NCBI RefSeq assembly: GCF_029318685.1
Contig: NZ_CP119677.1
Location: 2,471,001-2,535,000, forward strand
Origin: Ruminiclostridium papyrosolvens DSM 2782
GTDB lineage: Bacteria; Bacillota; Clostridia; Acetivibrionales; DSM-1351
Reading direction: 5' to 3'
DNA: 64,000 bases
A program made the position numbers and the translations under genes. The notes under the pieces are model-generated. The model made no database searches and was not told where the DNA came from. It saw nothing but the letters and a program-made list of their open reading frames with translations. This document shows, one piece after another, positions 55,808 through 64,000 of this stretch; position 1 is the stretch's first letter; every line of letters begins with the position of its first letter.

Positions 55808-58800
55808 TCATATCGTTTCTTCATCAGAAATATATTGATTAAATATTTTTAATGCATGCTTAGCATCTAAATTTCCTTGATATACCTGTTGCAGCAATTC
55901 ATCCAAAGAACATACTTTCCCCTGTTTATTGAATTCCTTTCCCATAAATACAGCAAACTCACTGATATTTGGGTAATCATAGATTTTGCTTACCGGAATT
56001 GATGTACCGTATTTATTGTTAATTGCATTAACCCATTCCACACCTATAATCGAATCAACACCCATGGAAGTAAAGTCTTTATCAACATCGATACCGCTTC
56101 TTTTCATATACAAGGCTTCCGCCAGGCTTGTTGCAAGCTCTTCTTGTAAAGATTCCGCTGAATTGGCTATTTGGTTATGCGTTACAGGCTTTAATTCATT
56201 CTTAATTGCTGGCCATTGCAGCACATCACATGACGCTGGGGAAGGATTTTTACTCAATTCCTTTTCCAGGAAACTGGCAAACTCACAAATATTCGGATAA
56301 TCATAGATTTTGGTTGCCGGAATTGAAGTACCGTATTTCTTGTTAATTACATTAATCCATTCCACACCTATAATCGAATCAACACCCATGGAAGTAAAGT
56401 CTTTATAAACATCGATATCGCTTCTTTTCATATATAAGGCTTCTGCCAGGCTTGTTGCCAGTTGTTCCTGCAATGCTTCCAGCGATATACCCGTTTGAAT
56501 ATGCATGGCAGCTTCTGGTTTATAGTTGACTTCCGGCTGCAATGTAAAAGTCCCTGTAGGGGATAATGCCACTGACCGTTTTATTTGATCTATCGGTTTA
56601 TATGATGGGAGCTCTTCTGAAATAGACCTCAATGATATCCCGGCGGGCTTGCCCGTTTTTGCAGGTTTGTTTGGAATAGCCTGCTTTATTACCGACACGG
56701 GCTTTAAAGAATTAGGGGAAGTTGATGATTGCAATCCTTCCTTGTAGTTTAGACCTTTCGTCTGGGCACCAACGATACCTTTATCCTCGCATATATCTGT
56801 CTCCCGTATCCAGTATCGCTCTTTTGCAAAAGGATAAGTCGGCAGGCTGATGCGCTTAATCCTTTTTCCGCCGAAAAGCCCGCTCCAATCAATCTCATAG
56901 CCTTGACAATAAAAATCTGCCAAGGCAAACAGCATTTCCTGATATTTGCTCCTGTCACACTGTAACGACTTGCTTTGTTTGAGCATATCCTGGGCATACT
57001 GTTGTACCACCTTTTGGCCTTTAAAATCCTGTGGGACTTTTCCCTTGAACAGGTTCGGCAGTCTTTCCCTGCTGCCTGCCTGTTTCCATACGTATATAGC
57101 ATCGTCGTGGTCCTGAATAACGATGGCACAGCGATGGTTGAAGTGCTGACGCCCCTCAAGCCCGGTGTAGCTTATCCTCAGCAGGTCCTGTCCCTTGTTT
57201 TGCAGTACTGTAATCATGTCCTGTATTTTTTCCTGCAGGGCATCCTCGGTCTTGGCCGAAAGGACAAGAAGATAGTACGGGGGCTGCTCCTGAAATGATC
57301 CGGTGTCTTTCCCGGAATAGCTCCTGACAACCATGTGGACGTTGGTGCCGCTCATTCCAAATGCGCTCACTGCACCAGTACGGACTTTGCCATCTCTCTT
57401 TGGCCAGGGTTTGGCAGCCTTGTTGACATAGAAGGGGCTTTCTTTCCAGTTGATATAGTCATTTTCCTGTTCGCAGTGTAAGCTGGCAGGAATCGTTTCA
57501 TGGCGTAATGCCTCCACCAGGCTGATTAGACTGAGCAGTCCGGATGCCGCAAAGGTATGTCCGAAATTGGTTTTCGTTGAGGTAAGTGCACAATAGCCTT
57601 GTTTGCTTGTATAGCCTTTAAAGGCATCATACAAGGCATTGATCTCAACAGGATCACCGAGCCTGGTCCCGGTACCATGGGTTACAATGTATTCTATTTC
57701 TTCCGGGTTCACTTTGAACTGATCGTAGACCGCCTTCAGAAGGCTGGTCTGGGCAACCCCGCTTGGAGCGGTGATTCCGTTAGTTCTGCCGTCATAATTG
57801 ACAGCGTTGCCCTGGATGACGGCATAGATCGGGTCTCCGTCTGCTTCAGCCCTGGATAACCGTTTGAGTACTACTGCAGCCACCGCTTCTCCAGGGACCA
57901 GGCCGTTGGCCCGCTTGTCAAACGCAAAGCACTTGCCGTCCGCAGACAGCATACCGGCCTGGCTCATCCCTATATACGCCTGTGGTGTGAGCATCAGATT
58001 GATGCCCGCGGCAATAGCGGTATCACACTCATGGCCGCGCAGGCTCAAGCAGGCTTGATGAGCAGCCACCAAACCGGATGAACAGGCGGTATCAATCGCC
58101 ATCACGGGGCCGCTGAGATTCAGGAAGTATGCCAGGCGGGCAGCCAGAATTGCGTTGTTGTTGGATGTTACACTGGCCTTTTCTTTGACAAGCAGCTGGT
58201 AGTCTCCCTGTTCAGCACCCACAAACATTCCGATCCTGTTTGTTTTAATCTGTTTGGCTCCGTATCCGGCATCCTCCAGTGCCTTCCAGGCTTCCTGCAG
58301 CAAAAGCCGCTGCCTTGGGTCCATGACTTGCGCCTCTCTCGGTGAGATTTCGAAAAACTGTGAGTCAAACTGATCCGGATTGGATATAAATCCTCCCCAC
58401 CTGGAATTGGTTTTGCCATTTTCCTGATGAGGGTCTCCATAATATTTTTGCCAGTCCCAGCGGCTTGCAGGTATTTCTGTAATACATTCCCTGCCGTCCT
58501 TCAGGTTGTTCCATAGTCCCTCGACTGTGTCGGCTCCTGGGAACCGTCCGCTCATCCCGATGACAGCGATGGACTCCGGAACACCTTGGGGGGTACTCCC
58601 TGTGGCAAACCTGAACCTTCCGGTTCTCTGCCGGGATGAAGCTGCTGCTTGCGGGGCTCGTTGCAGAACGTCCTGCGCAGCAGCAGCCTCCCGATAAAAA
58701 TCCTGGATAGCTTGTTGATGCTCTGTAAAAAAGTATTGTGTCAGTCTTTCAATGGTGGAATGTCCAAAAAACACGGCAGGGGTAATTTCAATTCCATAAT

Positions 58801-61800
58801 GACCGTTAAGCATGGTTGCAAACCGGGCCAGGCTGATGGAATCAAAGCCAAAATCCGCAAAGTTCTCCTCTTTGTCCAGTTTCTCCCGTGGGATTTTCAG
58901 TACATTCCCGGCAATCTCTTTCAAATCCCACTCCAAACACTGCTCAAGGCTTAGCCCCTTCATCTCGGTTCGTCTTCCCTTGCCTGAAGGCTTGTATATG
59001 TCAGGGGTCTGTGCTGGGGATTGGTTCCCGGCAAGCCCTAAAAAGCGGTACACCCGGCTGGGCTGTCCCGCCAGTACCAGATGCTGTATATCGTTCTGCG
59101 CCAGTAAGCGGTCGAACATGAAAATGCCCTCTTCGGTTTCCAAAAAACGTTGTCCGCTGGATTTGAGATACATTTCAGCATTATCGCCTTCTTTAGCTCC
59201 CATTCCGCCTTCCTTCCAGAGCGGCCAGTTAATGACAACCGTCTTGCCGGGCTGCTGATTATTACGATAATGCCCATAAGCCATCAGAAAACGGTTGCCA
59301 ACGGCATAGTCGCAGGAGCCGAAATCACCCAGTATTGCTGCACTTGAAGAGAAATAACAGATAAAATCAAGGGGTTCCCGGCAAAGTAGCTCATCGAGTA
59401 CGAGCGTTCCCTTGATCTTGGGTCCCAGCACCTCTTCAAAGCTTGAAATGTCCTTGTCCAGGATGCTTCCTCCCCCTGCAAGCCCTGCCGCATGCACGAC
59501 TCCCCGTATCTCCCCGAAGCGTTCCTTCGCCTGACTCAAGCCTTCCTTCATGCGGGCCTGGTCACAAACGTCCGCCTGCAGGTACAATACCTGGCCGCCT
59601 AAGTCCTCCAGTATTTTTATCTTCATTTGTTTTTCTTCATCCATGGGGGACCGACCGGTCAGTATGAAATTTGCGTGCTGCGTTTTTGCCAGATGTCCTG
59701 CAAGCTGGAGTCCCAACCCGCCGCAGCCGCCTGTAATGAGGTAGGTTCCTCCAGGCTTCAGCAGGCTGTTTCCCGGCTGCATTTTTGTTGGACGTATCCG
59801 GCAAATATACCGCTTGCCCTCCTGGTACAGGATACTTGAGTTTTTTGGGGTCGGCATCTCTCTCCAGAGCTTCTGCAGCCAGTCCTTTATATCCGGTTCC
59901 CGGTTTTCTTCGCTCTCCTGCATGATTGCCGCAATTCGGGTATCTGGCATAACAAGCCCCAGGGAGCGCTCAAAGCCAATCCACGATTCAAGGTGACACC
60001 GTTCCAGCATGTCCTCATATTGAGCAGCCAGAAGGATGTGGCTGGGTTTTAGTTTTGAGAAGGAAATTCCCTGCAGGATATGTACGATACAGGAATAATC
60101 CCTTATATGTTTTTTGTCCTCCAAAGGCCATAGATAGAGGACGGCATCTATATTTCCATAATCCTCACGTATGCTCTTGAAGGCATCCTTATAGGTGTCC
60201 GGGTCTTTGGGTGATATGTGGTAGGCCTGTTCGGATTGTTTGCGGTAGCTGGTGCTTTGGGAGATGAAAATCACCCTGGTCTGCCCGTCAAGAGCCTGCA
60301 CTGCTTCAATTGCCGCTTGCTGCTTTTTAGAATCCGAAAGAAAACAGACCATGGCTTTAATCCTGGCTGAAGAATTGTCCGGCAATACCTGCTCCTGCCA
60401 TGTTTCTTCAAAGGTCATCAGTTCAAAGGCTTCCTGTGCTTCCTGAACCGGGTTGCTTTTTGATGCTGCATGATCCAGCTTCCGGCCGGTAAGTGTTGAA
60501 GCGGACCTCTTTTTAAAGAGGTGGGAAGTATTTTTATGCACGGCTGGAGTGCTCTCAATGTCAGGCATCCAGTAACGTTCCCGGGCAAAGGGATATGTGG
60601 GCAGGCTGATACGGCAGGGTTTGGTCTCTCCATAGAGTTTGTTCCAGTCAAATATCAAGCCTTTGACCCAGAGATCTACAAGTTTTACATGCTTCCCTTT
60701 AACGACCCAGGCCTCAATAGCTTTTTGCATATCCTCATCCGCTGTAAAAACAGCCAGGGTCTCCCTGTTGTGCTTGACCTGCCCGCGATACAAATCAGGA
60801 ATGTCATCCTGACCTTCCAGAAAGCTCTTTAATTTCTCCTCAAGTTCTTTGATACTGCCTGCAATCACAGCCAGACGCTCTTCCATACCTTCGCGTCCCA
60901 CCTGCAGCGTGTAGGCAATATCAGCCAGATCATTGTCGGAGAACCCCTGTACCTGAATTGCATTAAGGAGTCGCTCCACCTGCTCGTGAAGACGGTCTGC
61001 GTTTCTGGCGGACAGCACGACAATAGCCGGATTCCCGCGTGCAACCTGTATTTGAGGTCTTTTTAGTTTTGGAATGTATTCTTCAATCACCGCGTGGGCG
61101 TTTGATCCTCCGGCACCAAAGGCGGAGATGCCGGCAATTCTGGGGTATTCACTGGTTTCTCCATCAATCTTGATCTGTGGTCTCTTCCATTCCGCAAGCT
61201 CCTGCTGGACAATAAATGGAGTACCGGCAAAATCAATGTTGGGATTCAATTCACTGGAATGCAGGCTGGGAGCGATCTTCTGGTGTTTCATTTGCAGCAG
61301 GATTTTAGCTATCCCTGCAATTCCGGCTGCTGCTTCCAGATGGCCTATATTGGCTTTTACGGAGCCTATGGCGCAGAAGCCTGTATCCTGGGTATCCTTC
61401 CGGTATGCTCGGGTAAGCCCTGAAATTTCAATTGGGTCTCCAAGTTCTGTCCCGGTACCATGAGCCTCAATGTAGCTGATTGTTCTGGCATCCACCCCTG
61501 CTTTCTCGAGTGCTGTACGAATAAGCTCTCCCTGAGCGGTTGGATTGGGAACCGTGTATCCATTGGTCTTGCCACCGTGGTTAATACTGGTCCCCCGTAT
61601 GATGGCATAAATGTGATCCTCATCTGCCACCGCCTGAGACAAGCGTTTTAACAAAACACATCCTACCCCTTCGCCTGGTACAAACCCGTTGCCCCCCCTT
61701 CCAAAGCTCTTGCACTTTCCGTCTGCAGACAGCATATTCTGCGCACAAAGTCCGATATAGCTTGCAGGATGAAGATATAGATTTACCCCGCCTGCAATAG

Positions 61801-64000
61801 CCATTTCACATTCTCCATTATGGATATGCTCACAGGCTTCATGGATTGCGACCAATGAGGAGGAACACATCGTATCAATGGGCATACTGGGACCTTGCAG
61901 GTTTAGCAGGTAGGAAACCCTATTGGCCACCGAGCTGAAGGAAGTGTAGGGAAAAATGTTTTCACCCTGCTTCCATAAATCAGGGCCATATAAATCAAAT
62001 CCTGTTCTGGTGATTCCTGCAAAGACACCGATCCTCTGATTATACTTCGTTGCAAGCTGCTCCTTGGTGTATCCCGCATCCTCAAGCACTCCCCAGCATG
62101 ACTCAATAAACAATCGTTCCTGCGGGTCCATATTGATCGCTTCGCGGGGCGAGATATTGAAGAAAAGTGGGTCAAAGTCTGCAAATCCCTCTATAAAACC
62201 TCCCCATTTGCTGTAACTTTTACCTTGAGGTATAGCTCCTTTGGAATTCGGATAATAGAATCCCTCCAGCGGCCAACGCTCTTCAGGTATTTCAGTGATA
62301 CAGTCTTTGCCCGATTCTAAATTTCTCCAATACTCTTGTATATTTTTTGCCTGTGGATAACGCCCACTAAGGCCTATGATGGCAATGGGTTCCATGACTC
62401 TATTGGCTGGAGCCATAACAGTAAAACTGCGTTCCTGTTTTTTTTCTGCTTTGAATGAAGCTAGTTTACGAAATACACCTTTGACAGGTAGCGTTGTTGA
62501 GGATACTTCAGGAATTAGCTGCACCTCATCTTCGATCCCTGTCCACCGCATACATTTTTGGGGGTAATCTGTCACCAAATATTCTACCAGAGCTCCCATG
62601 GTCTGGTATTCATAGAATAAGGTTTTTGACAATCCTCCAAAAATATCTGCAAGCTTATAATTGAGTTGGGTAATCACAATTGAATCAATTCCGTAATTTT
62701 CCATGGACTCGTCGGGGTCTATCTTGGCAACACTCAGCTTGATGACTTCTCCGAATAGAGCTTTGAATTGGTGCAGAGTTTTTTCGCGCAGCAGACCCGG
62801 ATCTATTTGATGAATTTTATTGGTTGTTTCAAAAGCTTCCTGCTCGAATCGTTTTACAAACACATTCTTATATTCTGCAATCAGGTATTCTGCAAGACTG
62901 TGGATAGTCCGTTGTTCAAAAAGTACAGCGGGGGTAAGTTCAAGGCTATATTTCCTGTTAATTTCATGGGCCAGCTCCGCCAGCTTGACATTGTCGAACC
63001 CATACTCGCTCAGCTCGGCATCCGCATCAATATCCTGAACCTTGACCTTGAGCAATATGGAAACGGTCAGCTCAACGTCAGACTGCAGCTTAATGAGCAA
63101 GCTGCCTGTATTGATTTCTGTGGTAGAATCAGATCCAGCAGGAGTTTTTTGAGGTCGTGCAGCAGCAGGAACCGCAATCAGCAGCTTCTGCTTCATTTGT
63201 GCTGCATTGCCTTCCATCACTGCCATCTGAACCTGTCCCGAGCCAATGCCCCGGTACAGGGCACGGATGCCGCTCCCTGTCTCCATGGCGACCATGCCCA
63301 TGCTTTGCCTCATCATCCTCTTTGTCTCTTCATCGACGCGCATCCCGCCCTCTTTCCATAACGGCCAGTTTAGCGACAATGTACGACCGCAGCGTTGCTC
63401 CGAAACCTTCAATTCATTCCGGTAGCCGGCATACGCATCCATGAAGGCATTGGCTGCCGCGTAGTCGGCCTGACCAGCGTTGCCTATGACTCCGGCTAAC
63501 GAAGAAAAGAGGATGAAGAAGTCGAGGCTCTGGTCTTTGCTTGCCTCATCCAGGTTCACCGCTCCCAAAACCTTGGGGGCCAGAACCGACATGAGCTCCT
63601 CTTTGGTTTTCTTTATGATGAAATTGTCCTTGATCACTCCGGCGGCATGAATGATGCCGTTGAGGCTGCCGAATTCATTTCTGATGCTTTGGATCAGGTC
63701 GGTAACAGCCTGTCTGTCGCTCACATCGACTTGCCTGTATGCGATGCGGGCACCCAGAGCCTCCAGTTCTTCAAGCCTGGCCTGCCTGTCTTCGCCCAGC
63801 GGAGTGCGACCGGCAAGGATTAGAGCAACACCCTTGGCTTTCTTGGCAATCTCTTTAGCAAATATGAGTCCCAGTCCACCGGCTCCTCCCGTAATCAAAT
63901 AGACTCCCCCGGCTTTCCATGGAACGGTCTCTTCTTCCTCTGAAGCTTCAACTTCATTCCACCCGGCAACCAGACGTTTACCGGACTGATACCGGATTTG
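55808..64000 (-). CDS. Trans-AT polyketide synthase P1 (5' end outside window): KR-ACP*-ACP / KS-KR-ACP / KS-ACP-ACP
   Basis: About 2730 visible residues, open through the right edge. In order: KR (TGGAGGLG; Tyr in ADYAAANAF). ACP with YGFDNVKLAE, lacking the phosphopantetheine Ser (Asn, codon at 62990-62992). Active ACP (YGIDSIVITQ). KS with DTMCSSS and EAHGTGTELGDP. KR (TGGCGGLG; CDYAVGNRF). ACP (FGFDSISLA). KS with DTACSSGLVA and THGTGTRLGDP. A long Pro/Ser/Lys linker, then twin ACPs with MGVDSIIGVEW, whose Trp marks beta-branching ACPs. C-terminal helical docking tail (SLDELLQQVYQGNLDAKHAL). No AT. KR1 has the Asp (VIKDN) of B-type reductases; KR2 lacks it. Confidence 0.95.
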   Translation of the reverse strand, partial: QIRYQSGKRLVAGWNEVEASEEEETVPWKAGGVYLITGGAGGLGLIFAKEIAKKAKGVALILAGRTPLGEDRQARLEELEALGARIAYRQVDVSDRQAVTDLIQSIRNEFGSLNGIIHAAGVIKDNFIIKKTKEELMSVLAPKVLGAVNLDEASKDQSLDFFILFSSLAGVIGNAGQADYAAANAFMDAYAGYRNELKVSEQRCGRTLSLNWPLWKEGGMRVDEETKRMMRQSMGMVAMETGSGIRALYRGIGSGQVQMAVMEGNAAQMKQKLLIAVPAAARPQKTPAGSDSTTEINTGSLLIKLQSDVELTVSILLKVKVQDIDADAELSEYGFDNVKLAELAHEINRKYSLELTPAVLFEQRTIHSLAEYLIAEYKNVFVKRFEQEAFETTNKIHQIDPGLLREKTLHQFKALFGEVIKLSVAKIDPDESMENYGIDSIVITQLNYKLADIFGGLSKTLFYEYQTMGALVEYLVTDYPQKCMRWTGIEDEVQLIPEVSSTTLPVKGVFRKLASFKAEKKQERSFTVMAPANRVMEPIAIIGLSGRYPQAKNIQEYWRNLESGKDCITEIPEERWPLEGFYYPNSKGAIPQGKSYSKWGGFIEGFADFDPLFFNISPREAINMDPQERLFIESCWGVLEDAGYTKEQLATKYNQRIGVFAGITRTGFDLYGPDLWKQGENIFPYTSFSSVANRVSYLLNLQGPSMPIDTMCSSSLVAIHEACEHIHNGECEMAIAGGVNLYLHPASYIGLCAQNMLSADGKCKSFGRGGNGFVPGEGVGCVLLKRLSQAVADEDHIYAIIRGTSINHGGKTNGYTVPNPTAQGELIRTALEKAGVDARTISYIEAHGTGTELGDPIEISGLTRAYRKDTQDTGFCAIGSVKANIGHLEAAAGIAGIAKILLQMKHQKIAPSLHSSELNPNIDFAGTPFIVQQELAEWKRPQIKIDGETSEYPRIAGISAFGAGGSNAHAVIEEYIPKLKRPQIQVARGNPAIVVLSARNADRLHEQVERLLNAIQVQGFSDNDLADIAYTLQVGREGMEERLAVIAGSIKELEEKLKSFLEGQDDIPDLYRGQVKHNRETLAVFTADEDMQKAIEAWVVKGKHVKLVDLWVKGLIFDWNKLYGETKPCRISLPTYPFARERYWMPDIESTPAVHKNTSHLFKKRSASTLTGRKLDHAASKSNPVQEAQEAFELMTFEETWQEQVLPDNSSARIKAMVCFLSDSKKQQAAIEAVQALDGQTRVIFISQSTSYRKQSEQAYHISPKDPDTYKDAFKSIREDYGNIDAVLYLWPLEDKKHIRDYSCIVHILQGISFSKLKPSHILLAAQYEDMLERCHLESWIGFERSLGLVMPDTRIAAIMQESEENREPDIKDWLQKLWREMPTPKNSSILYQEGKRYICRIRPTKMQPGNSLLKPGGTYLITGGCGGLGLQLAGHLAKTQHANFILTGRSPMDEEKQMKIKILEDLGGQVLYLQADVCDQARMKEGLSQAKERFGEIRGVVHAAGLAGGGSILDKDISSFEEVLGPKIKGTLVLDELLCREPLDFICYFSSSAAILGDFGSCDYAVGNRFLMAYGHYRNNQQPGKTVVINWPLWKEGGMGAKEGDNAEMYLKSSGQRFLETEEGIFMFDRLLAQNDIQHLVLAGQPSRVYRFLGLAGNQSPAQTPDIYKPSGKGRRTEMKGLSLEQCLEWDLKEIAGNVLKIPREKLDKEENFADFGFDSISLARFATMLNGHYGIEITPAVFFGHSTIERLTQYFFTEHQQAIQDFYREAAAAQDVLQRAPQAAASSRQRTGRFRFATGSTPQGVPESIAVIGMSGRFPGADTVEGLWNNLKDGRECITEIPASRWDWQKYYGDPHQENGKTNSRWGGFISNPDQFDSQFFEISPREAQVMDPRQRLLLQEAWKALEDAGYGAKQIKTNRIGMFVGAEQGDYQLLVKEKASVTSNNNAILAARLAYFLNLSGPVMAIDTACSSGLVAAHQACLSLRGHECDTAIAAGINLMLTPQAYIGMSQAGMLSADGKCFAFDKRANGLVPGEAVAAVVLKRLSRAEADGDPIYAVIQGNAVNYDGRTNGITAPSGVAQTSLLKAVYDQFKVNPEEIEYIVTHGTGTRLGDPVEINALYDAFKGYTSKQGYCALTSTKTNFGHTFAASGLLSLISLVEALRHETIPASLHCEQENDYINWKESPFYVNKAAKPWPKRDGKVRTGAVSAFGMSGTNVHMVVRSYSGKDTGSFQEQPPYYLLVLSAKTEDALQEKIQDMITVLQNKGQDLLRISYTGLEGRQHFNHRCAIVIQDHDDAIYVWKQAGSRERLPNLFKGKVPQDFKGQKVVQQYAQDMLKQSKSLQCDRSKYQEMLFALADFYCQGYEIDWSGLFGGKRIKRISLPTYPFAKERYWIRETDICEDKGIVGAQTKGLNYKEGLQSSTSPNSLKPVSVIKQAIPNKPAKTGKPAGISLRSISEELPSYKPIDQIKRSVALSPTGTFTLQPEVNYKPEAAMHIQTGISLEALQEQLATSLAEALYMKRSDIDVYKDFTSMGVDSIIGVEWINVINKKYGTSIPATKIYDYPNICEFASFLEKELSKNPSPASCDVLQWPAIKNELKPVTHNQIANSAESLQEELATSLAEALYMKRSGIDVDKDFTSMGVDSIIGVEWVNAINNKYGTSIPVSKIYDYPNISEFAVFMGKEFNKQGKVCSLDELLQQVYQGNLDAKHALKIFNQYISDEETI
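55930..56490 (-). repeat. Tandem duplicated ACP-coding repeat, period 324 bp
   Basis: The two C-terminal ACP domains of P1 are near-identical in protein (ALYMKRS-IDV-KDFTSMGVD shared) and DNA. For example the words from CACCTATAATCG onward start at 56041 and again at 56365. Differences are scattered single bases and a divergent linker. A recent in-frame duplication. Confidence 0.9.

Overview
The window looks like a chromosomal segment of a mesophilic, cellulolytic, anaerobic Firmicute of the Ruminiclostridium (Clostridium cellulolyticum / papyrosolvens) type. The evidence is AT-rich DNA with strong GGAGG ribosome sites, two tandem GH9 cellulases with type I dockerins, a ferredoxin-domain sulfite reductase, a YesM/YesN two-component pair and many clostridial-style hairpin terminators. 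Species is inferred. No rRNA, tRNA or CRISPR array was seen.

Layout (nearly everything runs leftward on the minus strand). 1-2047: arsenic operon acr3-arsR-gshA, with gshA cut by the window edge. 2169-3020: membrane-anchored SurA_N-type foldase-like protein. 3160-13377: YesM/YesN regulators followed by a RbsABC-type sugar/polyol ABC transporter, an SDR dehydrogenase, an RpiB-type isomerase and DhaK/DhaL. Together these fit a tetritol (D-threitol to D-erythrulose to erythrose 4-phosphate) pathway. 13484-15348: a divergent pair, a ribbon-helix-helix/coiled-coil protein and a minimal tyrosine recombinase, around a palindrome-rich control region. 15406-16405: TerC-family exporter under a yybP-ykoY manganese riboswitch. 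16441-26080: complete sulfate uptake and assimilation operon (sbp-cysTWA, ROK regulator, cysH, cysD, cysN, sulfite reductase). Its CysN carries a dead APS-kinase tail, and a deleted pyridine-nucleotide reductase remnant ends the operon.

26375-34212: secreted CotH-kinase protein with a C-terminal carbohydrate-binding-like region, then two tandem GH9-CBM3-CBM3-dockerin cellulases. 34403-39557: BtrH-like acyltransferase homologue, TauE/SafE exporter with a DUF1634 partner, NlpC/P60 hydrolase, metallophosphoesterase and a XerC/D-like recombinase. 39600-41375: a graveyard of decayed mobile DNA, comprising an IS3-family remnant fused into a flavin-oxidase-like gene and a scrap of group II intron reverse transcriptase.

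41600-64000: the 3' part of a trans-AT polyketide synthase locus that continues beyond the right edge. Biosynthetic order follows transcription. P1 (KR-ACP(dead)-ACP / KS-KR-ACP / KS-ACP-ACP) comes first, then the HMG-CoA-synthase-type beta-branching cassette (HCS, ECH1, ECH2). Next is P2 (KS-KR-ACP / KS0), then P3 (DH-ACP / KS0-ACP-TE), and last the cassette's decarboxylating KS and donor ACP. The twin ACPs at the end of P1 carry the Trp flag of beta-branching ACPs, so the cassette probably installs a methyl-type branch there. P2 and P3 form a dehydrating bimodule split between two proteins, and the P3 thioesterase releases the product. No AT domain is present, so malonyl loading must come from an AT outside the window. 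The product is unknown to me. By eye the 57-64 kb part is more GC-rich than the rest, suggesting acquisition from elsewhere.
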